A program made the translations under genes and the position numbers. A stretch of DNA of 64,000 nucleotides from Mytilus trossulus (Eukaryota; Mollusca; Bivalvia; Mytilida; Mytilidae): NCBI RefSeq assembly GCF_036588685.1, contig NC_086386.1, positions 31,735,883 to 31,799,882 on the forward strand. Reading direction: 5' to 3'. Under the pieces are notes generated by a model that did no database searches, was not told where the DNA came from, and saw only the letters and a program-made list of their open reading frames with translations. This document shows, in pieces, positions 9,462-18,488 of the stretch (within the stretch, counting starts at the first letter, position 1; every line of letters starts with the position of its first letter).

Positions 9462-12400
9462 AACATTCATAGTTCAAATAATGAAGGAGGTATTGCTGTT
9501 TTTTGTAAGAGTTTTTTATGTAACGGTATTATTGTTGAAAAAGAATTAAATGATGGTATTATTCTGTTAAAACTTGACCATAGTTTCTTTGATACTGATA
9601 AAGATATTTTTATTTGTTTTTCTTATGTACCACACGAAAGATCTAATTATTACCAATTATGTGATATAGATTTTCACGATATTATTGAAAGTATTGTAAA
9701 TAACTATAGTGATAAAGGTATTGTTTTGGTATGTGGAGATTTAAATAGCCGCATAGGTGAATTAAGTGATTTTTTACTTAATGACGATCTAGATAAATAT
9801 GTCGAAAGTGTTGAGCACGTTGTAAACCCCATTATTTCTGACAGAAGTTCAATGGACAAAACAGTTAATGCATTTGGCCGTAAACTATTACAAATGTGTT
9901 TTAACACGGGTTTAGTTGTAGCCAATGGCAGGCTTTGTAATGACAAAAATGGTAATTTTACGTTCTGTACAGCCAAAGGAAGAAGTGTAAATGACTACCT
10001 ACTAGTGCCCCCGAGCGAATGTAGATTAATCAATGATTTTAAAGTGTTACCTATGAACGAATTTTCTGATCACATGCCTGTTTACTTCCAACTAGACTTA
10101 TCTGTTATTCGTCAACAAAACCTCCCCCGAATCCATAAATTCATTAAATGGGACAACAATAAGTGCGATGAGTATATTAAAATTTTACAGTCTCATATTG
10201 ACAGCCTCTTGAGTTTGGTGAATGATCTAACTTCCGAAATTGATATTAATAACGCAGTGAGGGAGATAACCCGAACTATCTATGAAAGTGCATATAAAGT
10301 TTTTGGACACTCTGTTTTAACTCGAGACGATATATATGTTAAACGACCAAATAACGAATGGTTTAACGAGAAATGCGCAAATTCACGAATAGAATTTCAC
10401 ACTGCTAGAAATTTTTATATGCGTCATCCGACAGATACAAATAGACATTCATATATAACGACTAGAAACAAATTTAATAAAGTCAAACGTAATGCACAGT
10501 TTAACTTCAAGAAAAGGAAAGGAATCGAACTTTGTAATATTGCAAAAAGGGAACCTAGAAAGTTTTGGTCCGCTGTAAAACCGAAAAACAGATCAAAATG
10601 TTTAGTTGAAAATAATGAGATGTTGAACTATTTCGAAAATATTTTGGGATCGAACCCACCAGAACTTTGTGATGAAGTTTTACATTTATTAAACAATACC
10701 GACTTTGGTGAAATAAGTATTGATATTCTCGATTCAGAAATTACAGAAGATGAAATTATAAAAGCTATACAGAAACTTAAAACTGGCAAAAGTTCGGGAA
10801 ACGATGATATAATTGGTGAAATGTTAGCTGCGAATCCTCTTTTCTTTGCGCCTATTTTTAAAATTCTTTTCAACTCTATGTTTGACAATGGAATATATCC
10901 AGATAATTGGACCGAATGCATAGTTATCCCTGTACCCAAAAGCGGTGATTTGTCGGACCCTAACAATTTCAGGCCGATTGTATTGGTGAGCATTCTTTCT
11001 AAGATATTTACTAGCATATTAACGGAACGTTTGCTGTCGTGGTCGGAAGACGAAGAGAAATTAATAGACAATCAGTTTGGATTTCGTCCTGGTCGTTCAA
11101 CTGTTGACGCCATTTTCACACTGCATGGAATTATATCACATGTTTTAGTACATAAGCTTCAGCTTTTTTGTGCCTTCGTGGACTTTCGCAAGGCTTTTGA
11201 TAAACTACACAGAAGAATTTTGATATACAAACTGCTAAAGAATGGCATTAGTAACAAATTTGTTTCTATTATTAAAACTTTATATTCATCAGTGCGTCTT
11301 CGTGTACGATCTGGAGGAGTGCTATCAGATGCATTTGACAATTTTCTTGGTGTAAAACAAGGGGAACCTTTATCGCCTTTGCTGTTTTTGTTTTTTATTA
11401 ACGACATTATTGAAGATATTTCCGTTGAAACAGATAAAGACATCGTGTCTCTAAATGGATTTTTAATATATTTGATCTTATTTGCTGATGATACCGTACT
11501 TTTTGGAAAATCAACGAATGTGTTGCAACATTTACTGAATAAATTACTACTATATTGTAATAAATGGAACATAGAAGTAAACACGGAGAAGACAAAAGTT
11601 GTTGTTTTCCGAAATGGATGGAGGCCTGTGGTAAACCGTTTTTATTACAACGACAGAGAATTAGAAATTGTGAACTCCTATGTATACCTCGGTGTATTGC
11701 TCCACTATAATGGAAAATTTTTACAAACTCAAAAGCGTTTATCTCAACAAGGATCAAGAGCTTTATCTTCACTAATAAATTCATTGAAACAAATATATGT
11801 GACTACTGAACAACAAATTTTCCTATTCGATAGTATGGTTGGATCCGTTTTAAGTTATGGGTCTGAAATATGGGGTTTTCATCGTGCTGGTGATATAGAG
11901 CTTATATATAATAGATTTTGTAGATTTATTTTGAAACTTGGTAAAAAAGTCCCTACAAATTTTTTATATGGTGAACTTGGGCACTTGCCATTGCATATTT
12001 TGAGAAAATATAAAATCCTGAAATATTGGATTCATATTGTAACTAATAAACCTCATATTGTATATGAAGTTTATAAACTTTTGTACAAAGATGCAAATAA
12101 AGGTAAAATTAATTGGGCGTCTAACGTAAAAAAATTGTTATGTAACCTTGGATTTTATGATGTATGGATTTCACAAGATAGTAGTAAATTATCATTTGAT
12201 TGTATAAAAACACATATTAAAGATCAATTTTTACAAAGCTGGAATACAGCTTTAGAAGAATGTAGTAAACTTTGTATTTATAAACGATATAAACTAGAAT
12301 TTGGTTTTGAAAAATACTTAGATTTTCATTGTAATGTATCTATATTAACAAAACTACGTAGCGGCACACTTAAATTAAATGTTGAAGTTGGTCGTTATCT

Positions 12401-12775
12401 AAATACTCAAAGAGAAAACAGAATTTGTATGTGTTGTAATATGAATGTTTTAGAGGACGAGTATCATTTTGTTTTATCATGTTCAGCGTATAGATCTGTA
12501 CGTATAGAATTTTTACCTTTATTCTACTGTTCTTGGCCAAATCGGCACAAGTTAGATAATTTATTACAAGCTCATTCTAAATCTCTGACAGTAAAACTAT
12601 GTAACTATTTAAATGCAGCTTGGAAAATTAGATCACATATATTGTCATAATATTATTGTATACTCTGTAACTACTGTTCTCTGCTGTCTTTTGTTTGTCA
12701 TATATTGTATATATTTTCGTTTGCCATAGCATGTATATGCTTCTTGCAAATAAAGTATTCATTCAAATATATATT
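9440..12775 (+). mobile_element. 5'-truncated non-LTR retrotransposon (LINE)
   Basis: The unit contains the end of an apurinic-type endonuclease domain, a full reverse transcriptase and a short 3' UTR with AATAAA at 12749-12754. It lacks the 5' UTR, any first ORF and the first half of the endonuclease, the usual result of incomplete target-primed reverse transcription. There is no poly(A) tail; the 3' end fades into ATTCA-like simple sequence. I could not define target duplications with certainty. The 5' boundary is approximate. Confidence 0.85.
9462..12650 (+). CDS. LINE ORF2: endonuclease (partial) and reverse transcriptase
   Basis: The frame is open from 9462 (after TGA at 9459) to TAA at 12648, about 1,062 codons, without an initiating ATG because the element is truncated. 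The endonuclease part shows GGIAVF, VCGDLNSRIG and SDHMPVYF, but the first catalytic block is missing. The reverse transcriptase shows AFVDFRKAFDK (about 11172), GVKQGEPLSPLLF (about 11349), the catalytic LFADDTVLF (about 11478) and a thumb-like NTEKTKVVVF. A cysteine/histidine knuckle, CMCC then H and C, lies near 12426-12486. No stop or frameshift interrupts three kilobases, so the copy is young. Clade assignment needs phylogeny. Confidence 0.9.
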   Translation, partial: NIHSSNNEGGIAVFCKSFLCNGIIVEKELNDGIILLKLDHSFFDTDKDIFICFSYVPHERSNYYQLCDIDFHDIIESIVNNYSDKGIVLVCGDLNSRIGELSDFLLNDDLDKYVESVEHVVNPIISDRSSMDKTVNAFGRKLLQMCFNTGLVVANGRLCNDKNGNFTFCTAKGRSVNDYLLVPPSECRLINDFKVLPMNEFSDHMPVYFQLDLSVIRQQNLPRIHKFIKWDNNKCDEYIKILQSHIDSLLSLVNDLTSEIDINNAVREITRTIYESAYKVFGHSVLTRDDIYVKRPNNEWFNEKCANSRIEFHTARNFYMRHPTDTNRHSYITTRNKFNKVKRNAQFNFKKRKGIELCNIAKREPRKFWSAVKPKNRSKCLVENNEMLNYFENILGSNPPELCDEVLHLLNNTDFGEISIDILDSEITEDEIIKAIQKLKTGKSSGNDDIIGEMLAANPLFFAPIFKILFNSMFDNGIYPDNWTECIVIPVPKSGDLSDPNNFRPIVLVSILSKIFTSILTERLLSWSEDEEKLIDNQFGFRPGRSTVDAIFTLHGIISHVLVHKLQLFCAFVDFRKAFDKLHRRILIYKLLKNGISNKFVSIIKTLYSSVRLRVRSGGVLSDAFDNFLGVKQGEPLSPLLFLFFINDIIEDISVETDKDIVSLNGFLIYLILFADDTVLFGKSTNVLQHLLNKLLLYCNKWNIEVNTEKTKVVVFRNGWRPVVNRFYYNDRELEIVNSYVYLGVLLHYNGKFLQTQKRLSQQGSRALSSLINSLKQIYVTTEQQIFLFDSMVGSVLSYGSEIWGFHRAGDIELIYNRFCRFILKLGKKVPTNFLYGELGHLPLHILRKYKILKYWIHIVTNKPHIVYEVYKLLYKDANKGKINWASNVKKLLCNLGFYDVWISQDSSKLSFDCIKTHIKDQFLQSWNTALEECSKLCIYKRYKLEFGFEKYLDFHCNVSILTKLRSGTLKLNVEVGRYLNTQRENRICMCCNMNVLEDEYHFVLSCSAYRSVRIEFLPLFYCSWPNRHKLDNLLQAHSKSLTVKLCNYLNAAWKIRSHILS

Positions 12776-13736
12776 CTGTTTCACTTTTTTGGTCTTTTGG
12801 AAAATGTTCTTTGTGAGCTCTGTACAATGTATTTTGCCCCTCCTCTGCCAACATGACCACGACATTTATTGTGCATGAACACATATATAAAAATTGCTGA
12901 TTTCTATCCAATGCAATCATAGGTTTTAACATCTTTTCAATTTAGACTTATTTATATTTTCTTCATTGGGGCTTGAATTAAATTTGCCTTCAGGTTTATA
13001 CAATTCGTTCATCCTTTTTTGACTCTTTAAATTCAAGAGTCTATCCTAAATTGAGGTTAATTATAACATTGGCCTTCCAAATACCGTTTTGACTCTAAAC
13101 ATCACTGGAGAGACATTAATTGTTGCAGTATATATATATACATGTATACCATATTTACACAAGTTTATTGTTTTCTATTTGGTGTCAAATTAATTTGTAA
13201 TTAATATGATTAGGATCTATTTTGTAACATCTTGTGTCTGTTTATTTGGTAATTGCAGTGGCAGACAGCAGTGTTTAAAAACATCCATTGTTCTAACTTC
13301 AATCAGAGCTCAGACATGCATTTATGTATATTTTGTTTTTGACTTACAAAAGTCAAATAAGTATTTCTTACATGTCTTATAAAAATGTCATTTCTTTTAT
13401 TATGTATTTTAATTTTCCAACTTATTTTAGGTGTATTTCTGTTTATGAACATGATGTAAAGACTTTAATTTAAATTTGCACAACCTACATGCATTAACCT
13501 ATACTATCATAAACCTGTTCACAAGGACCTGAGCTACCTATATTTAATTATCTTATTAAACATTTTTACCTAAGACTATTTTATCATGTTTGTATGGTTA
13601 TAGTTGGTTGCATTGAAAGTAAATAAACATTATTTTCTGTTTTTTAAGCTCTCTTGCATATTTTTCTTCATTGTCTTTCAATATTGTCATCATTTTAGTA
13701 TAGTGTTGAGTTTATTGTTCCCTTATACCATGTATA
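12776..13736. other. AT-rich non-coding stretch
   Basis: I see no gene, RNA or clear repeat boundary. It may continue the 5' intron or flank of the minus-strand gene. Confidence 0.4.
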
Positions 13737-15207
13737 TGTTAGCGGCAATAAGAGAAATTAGGCATTAAGCTTAAATCCTAGGCAATAAGCTAACGCCTAG
13801 GCATTAAGTTATTGCCTGAAAATTTCAGGCATTTAGCTTATTTCCTGAAATCTGATGATGATTATTCATCCTATTGCCGAACATAATTTTAGGCAATAAG
13901 TAAACTCTCGAATTTGTGGATGTCTGTTGATTTATTCTCGATATAAAGTCGTTTCTTAATCATATTTATAATATTACATGTAGAAACACATATTCATTTG
14001 ACAGATCTTTAAAAGTAAGTTTATCTAGTAATTTTAATAGAATTAACTCAATTTTTTTTAACGATATTGTGGTATTACAAAATATTAAAAAGATTTTTTT
14101 TTAAAGTGTTTGTATCCAATCAAAAAAAGGAGGGGGGAGATTCTATAGATTTATTATAATATTTATTTTAAAATGTGTACACTTCACTAGTTGAGCTGGT
14201 TTGAACTGCCTTCTAAACCCTTCCGTAACTTTTGTTAAAAAAAAATGATTTTAACACAAATTTCTATCAAGTTTTAATATTTTCAAATCATCATTTGATG
14301 CGTTTTAATCTAAATTAACATATTTCATTAGTGATTTTATTTCCGATCTTTTTAGGATGAAACTGGGCCCTGTAGTTTTGCATCGTTAAACTTAGATTTT
14401 TTTCTTATATAGATATAGGAAGATGTGGTGTGAGTGCCAATGAGACAACTCTCCATCCAAATAACACTTTAAAAGTAAACCATTATAGGTTAAAGTACGG
14501 CCTTCAACACGGAGCCTTGGCTCACACCGAACAACAAGCTATAAAGGCCCCAAAATTACTAGTGTAAAACCATTCAAACGGGAAAACCAACGGTCTAATC
14601 TATATAAACAAAACGAGAAACGAGAAACACGTATATGTTACATAAACAAACGACAACTACTGTACATCAGATTCCTGACTTAGAACAGGTGCAAACATTT
14701 GCAGCGGGATTAAACGTTTTAATGGATCCAAACCTTCTCCCTTTTTCTGAAACAATAGCATAACACAATATTTCAATTTTTTCATTTGCTATTTTCTTTT
14801 ACGCCAATACCTAGAACAGCGGTTAGGACATCTTAGCTAAGATACTCATAAGTTAGCTTTGATGTCCATGCTGAGACGTGTCGGTCATAATTTTATCATA
14901 ATTTCTGTCCTCAGAATATTTAATAGGATCGATCTTAGTACAGTCTTGATAAACAGGCCCCAGTTGTCATAATGTTATTATGTAACACATATATTTTTAT
15001 TTAAATGAATAAATGTCATTTATTTACTTGCATTTATATTTTAGGCATTAAGCTTAATGCCTGCACACATTTTTCAGGATTTAAGCTTAAATCCTAGGAT
15101 TTAAGACTAATGCCTAACATCATTTAGGCAACAGACTTACTGCCTAGGCGTTAGCTTATTGCCTAGGATTTAAGCTTAATGCCTAATTTCACTTATTGCC
15201 GCTAACA
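13737..15207. mobile_element. Long inverted-repeat (fold-back-like) DNA element
   Basis: Inverted repeats of about 85 bp bound the element, starting TGTTAGCGGCAATAAG on the left and ending CTTATTGCCGCTAACA on the right, with only a few mismatches. The arms and subterminal zones consist of near-palindromic words such as GGCATTAAGCTTAATGCC, CCTAGG and AAGCTT in varied order. TATA is present at both outer junctions (13733-13736, 15208-15211), compatible with a TA or TATA target duplication. The interior is AT-rich and noncoding and carries a family A insertion, so this is a non-autonomous copy. Confidence 0.75.
14411..14725 (+). repeat. Interspersed repeat family A, near-complete copy
   Basis: It runs from GATGTGGTGTGAGTGCC through GGCCTTCAACACGGAGCC to GCAGCGGGATTAAACGTTTT, parallel to 51049-51376. 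It sits inside the inverted-repeat element at 13737-15207 and is therefore the younger insertion. Confidence 0.85.
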
Positions 15208-15559
15208 TATACATTAATTAAATTATTTCCCCCAATTCATGTGACAAAAAAGTAAAAGACTATTGGGAGGAATAGTTGATAATCAAGCTATGACAACCCC
15301 TTTGTCCAAGTTAAATGAAGTACATGAATGAGAGAGTTAGGGAACTATGATTGCAAAACTATTCTAATTTTCAGACAATTTGATAAAAATAGTAAATTCA
15401 TTTGTCCATCATTTATCTGTAATGTCTGTAGTATCAGGATCATTTAACAGTGTAATTAATTTATTGTACAAAATGATATGTCATTTTACATTATACAAAT
15501 GTATGTCATAAATGCAATAAGGTTATCTTAATAGTACAATGTAACTTGATATGATTTAA

Positions 15560-15739
15560 CATTGTTCATTAAAACAAAATGACCAAGCAACTGAGGAAGA
15601 ATTAGTTGGTACAATCTACCAGAGTGGGTACAATTCATTGAGGGGCTTAATGGCGGGGTATCTGCACAGAAGAATGCAAAATAAAATTGCCATGGCTGCA
15701 CGTACAATAAAAAAGCAAAACATGTTGCACGAAAAATAA
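15560..15739 (+). other. Open 59-codon segment of protein-like composition, unrecognised
   Basis: Read in frame from 15560 the segment includes TEEELVGTIYQSG and LMAGYLHRRMQNKIAMAA and ends at TAA (15737-15739). The composition looks more coding-like than the surroundings. I do not recognise the protein. The segment ends 100-150 bp before a retroelement-like 3' end (15800-15895), so it may be the last stretch of a decayed element ORF rather than a host exon. Confidence 0.25.
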
Positions 15740-15799
15740 CCCTTTACCACCATCTTCATCCAGATACTGCAGAAGAGACACATTTATTTTGTTTATTTT

Positions 15800-15895
15800 A
15801 AATATCAGTCGGTTAAAGAGCTCTCAAGAGCTCATGTTCTTTGTAATTATGTATATATGCAACCCGACTTTAAATAAAGATTACTTTACTTTACT
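15800..15895 (+). repeat. Probable retroelement 3' end with TTAC-rich tail
   Basis: The sequence ends CCCGACTTTAAATAAAGATT followed by repeats of ACTTT and TTTAC. An AATAAA signal immediately followed by a short tandem tail is typical of LINE or SINE 3' ends, but no diagnostic ORF is attached. Confidence 0.4.
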
Positions 15896-16075
15896 ATAAT
15901 GGTTTACTTTACTATACATTTGTTAAATTCATGTACTGCTGAAGTTAAATTGCACTTCAATTGAGTAAAAATATCTATAACAGCAGTATTACTCCATATA
16001 TAGTAGTACAGTTATTTGTGGTGTAATATCTATCGTATCTGGGGGTCATATTGATTTTTGGGAGTTCTCTTCAGA

Positions 16076-16407
16076 GAAATCGTTGAACCGACATAACCGA
16101 TAGACAGCTTCTTGTTGAAAATTGAGTAATGGAAAATTATTCGTTAGGATCCTTAAAACAAGTGATACATGTGCCCTGTCATTGTAATTTAAACTTAATG
16201 TATGGAAATACTGCAAATAAACTGAAAATACCGTATGATTTGATCAAGAAATCGTTGAACCGATACTAGACAGCTTCTTGTTGAAAACCGAGTAATGAAA
16301 AATTATTCGTTAGGATCCTCAAAACGAGTGATACCCTGTCATTGTTATATAAACTTAACGTGTGGAAATACTGCTATAAAACTGAAAATACCGTATGATT
16401 TGGTCAA
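16076..16407. repeat. Direct tandem duplication, two units of about 160-172 bp
   Basis: Unit 1 (16076-16247) and unit 2 (16248-16407) both begin GAAATCGTTGAACCGA and end CCGTATGATTTG(A/G)TCAA. They differ by small indels and substitutions, and unit 2 lost about 12 bp. No open frame spans them. Confidence 0.85.
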
Positions 16408-18295
16408 GAAAGGAAGAAATGTTGAAAAAACTTTTGATCATTGATGTTGTTTTTTCCCCGGAAACGAAGTCTATGCATCTAGATCACAAACCAAATACGG
16501 TGAGAGTTTACGGTTATTGGTTCATTGTGAGGGTCTTGTTGGGGTATACAGAATAGATGAAATATTTGAAAGAACAACAACAAACAGAAAAAATCTTGTA
16601 AAGTAAAGATAAGATTTTTTTAAGAATAATGAATTTGAAAATAAAATAGTTTTAGCACGGTAGTATTGTGGAGACGTCGCGTACGGTGTTGGTGTTAGTT
16701 TTGGTAACGTCAAAATAACGTTACTTTTCATGCATTGTAACGTCGTACTTTTTTTTTATTTCGTGCAGCTCAATCATAAAGCGCGGTTTGCTTGACTTGC
16801 TACGTAGAGAACCGAAATGAAAAAGCGGTATATATTTTTTTTAAGTACAGTTGAATTAAAACGGAAAAATGATATTCATTTAAATTAGTATCCCCTTGGA
16901 GCAAAGATGTTTTCTGCTTCTTTTTCTTTTAGCTAAACACATGTGTTTATAGTGGATTGGGAAACAAGTTATTACAACTTATATTAATCCACTTTGAGGG
17001 TTCGAGTGCTTCCTTGTAGCCTTAGCCTGCTCTTCTCGAAATCTAAAAGGTTGAATTTCATGTGCAAGAGATATTGTTCTCTCTTAACACGGGTCAGTCT
17101 TTTATCGCTCCCTTCCGACGGACTTTCATTGTTTCACAAGACCAGCATACTCGCAAATGGTGTCAATGGCTTATTCTTTTATCCGCTTTTGATAATTTCC
17201 GAAAATAAATATTTTATTTGTTGAATCGTTTGTTTCATCGCCTGTATTAAATGTTAAAAGAGTCAACAATTGAAAGCAAATTCAAAATTAACCACAATAA
17301 AATTAATTTAATCAAATTTGCCAATTTCATAAAAGAAATTTAATCTCAACTATGAACAAGAACAGATGGGCCCAGATAATTTTAGCAAAAAACTACTAGG
17401 GGACATTTTAGCGCAGACATTAGAGCCCATTTAAGGGCAGGATAATCCGATTAATCCATTCGGCTGTATTTTCGATAGCCCATTTTAGCGAAAACTTTCC
17501 TAGTTGATTAATACTAAAACTAAGAAGGATTAATTGATGCTTGTTTAATATTATCATAGTTTCTATAGTTGTCACTCAGCTATTTACGTTTTTTTTTTTT
17601 ATACTTTTATCAAATTGCAAACAACAACATATATAAGAATACAATGTAAAGGCGAATGTGTACCACAATCTAGACAAGATAAAGAGAAAAATCAGTTCCT
17701 ACTGCAACTTTATCAACAGTATTGTACTGATTGTGCATGGGTTTTCTCTTCTAGATCTCGCGCATGGGTCTGTGTTTTTTTAATGGAAAGTGTGCAAACA
17801 AAATAAATATTGAAACAAATATATAAAGAAAAATGCAAGGATGAACTTAAGGATGTTTCATTAAACCTTGTATGTGCCCATCGAAATTGATAAAGAAGCA
17901 TGCCAGCATTTTTAATCGTTGCATGTTCCTATATATATATATGTCCCTAGAAACACACTATCCATTCTTTCTGATTTGAAAATGTGCAATATAAATTGAT
18001 CTTTATTCTATTATAATCGTTCGTTCTAAGACACCAGGTCCCATGTACTGAATAGAGAACATTCAAACTAGTCCCCCAAACTGCTTCAAATAATAGATAA
18101 AAGGGGAGGGAGAGGGTTTGAGAAACATTAAATCTGTTAAGAAAGTTTTGAATAAGCATTCAATGACATATTGGTCGATGGACGTCAGCCATAAACAATG
18201 AAACAATACACACAAAAAATGCGTCAATTTGGGTTACGCAATGTTTCAACCAATCTCATGATTATAATTAAATCATACTATTGGTAGAGAAATTC
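16408..18295. other. Non-coding stretch
   Basis: Short open frames here, such as the one near 16994-17224, lack motifs or splice context. No repeat with defined ends was recognised, apart from a short AT microsatellite near 17932-17942. Confidence 0.4.
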
Positions 18296-18488
18296 ACAAT
18301 TTGTTATATCAAATTGACAATTTGTTATTTCTAATTAATAATTTGTTATATCAAATTGATAATTTGTTATATCAAATTGATAATTTGTCATACCAAATTG
18401 ATAATCTGTTATATCAAATTGATAATTTGTTATATCAAATTCATTATCTGTTATATCAAATTCATAATTCGTTATATCAAATTGGAAA
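18296..18488. repeat. 21-bp minisatellite, about nine units
   Basis: The unit is AATTTGTTATATCAAATTGAT with substitutions. Each unit contains AATTTG and CAAATT, so every repeat can form its own small hairpin. Because 21 is divisible by three, the plus strand is open and encodes a 7-residue repeat (LLYQIDN), which I regard as incidental. Confidence 0.9.

Noticed and set aside
9726-9728. Start codon for the LINE protein at 9726
   Set aside because: The codon is TTG, the frame is open further back to 9462, and the endonuclease motifs continue upstream, so the true start was lost by truncation.
10628-11784. Minus-strand frames of 125-147 codons
   Set aside because: They are antisense shadows of the LINE reverse transcriptase ORF.
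18296-18488. CRISPR-like array of short repeats
   Set aside because: The units are contiguous with no unique spacers, and the genome is eukaryotic.
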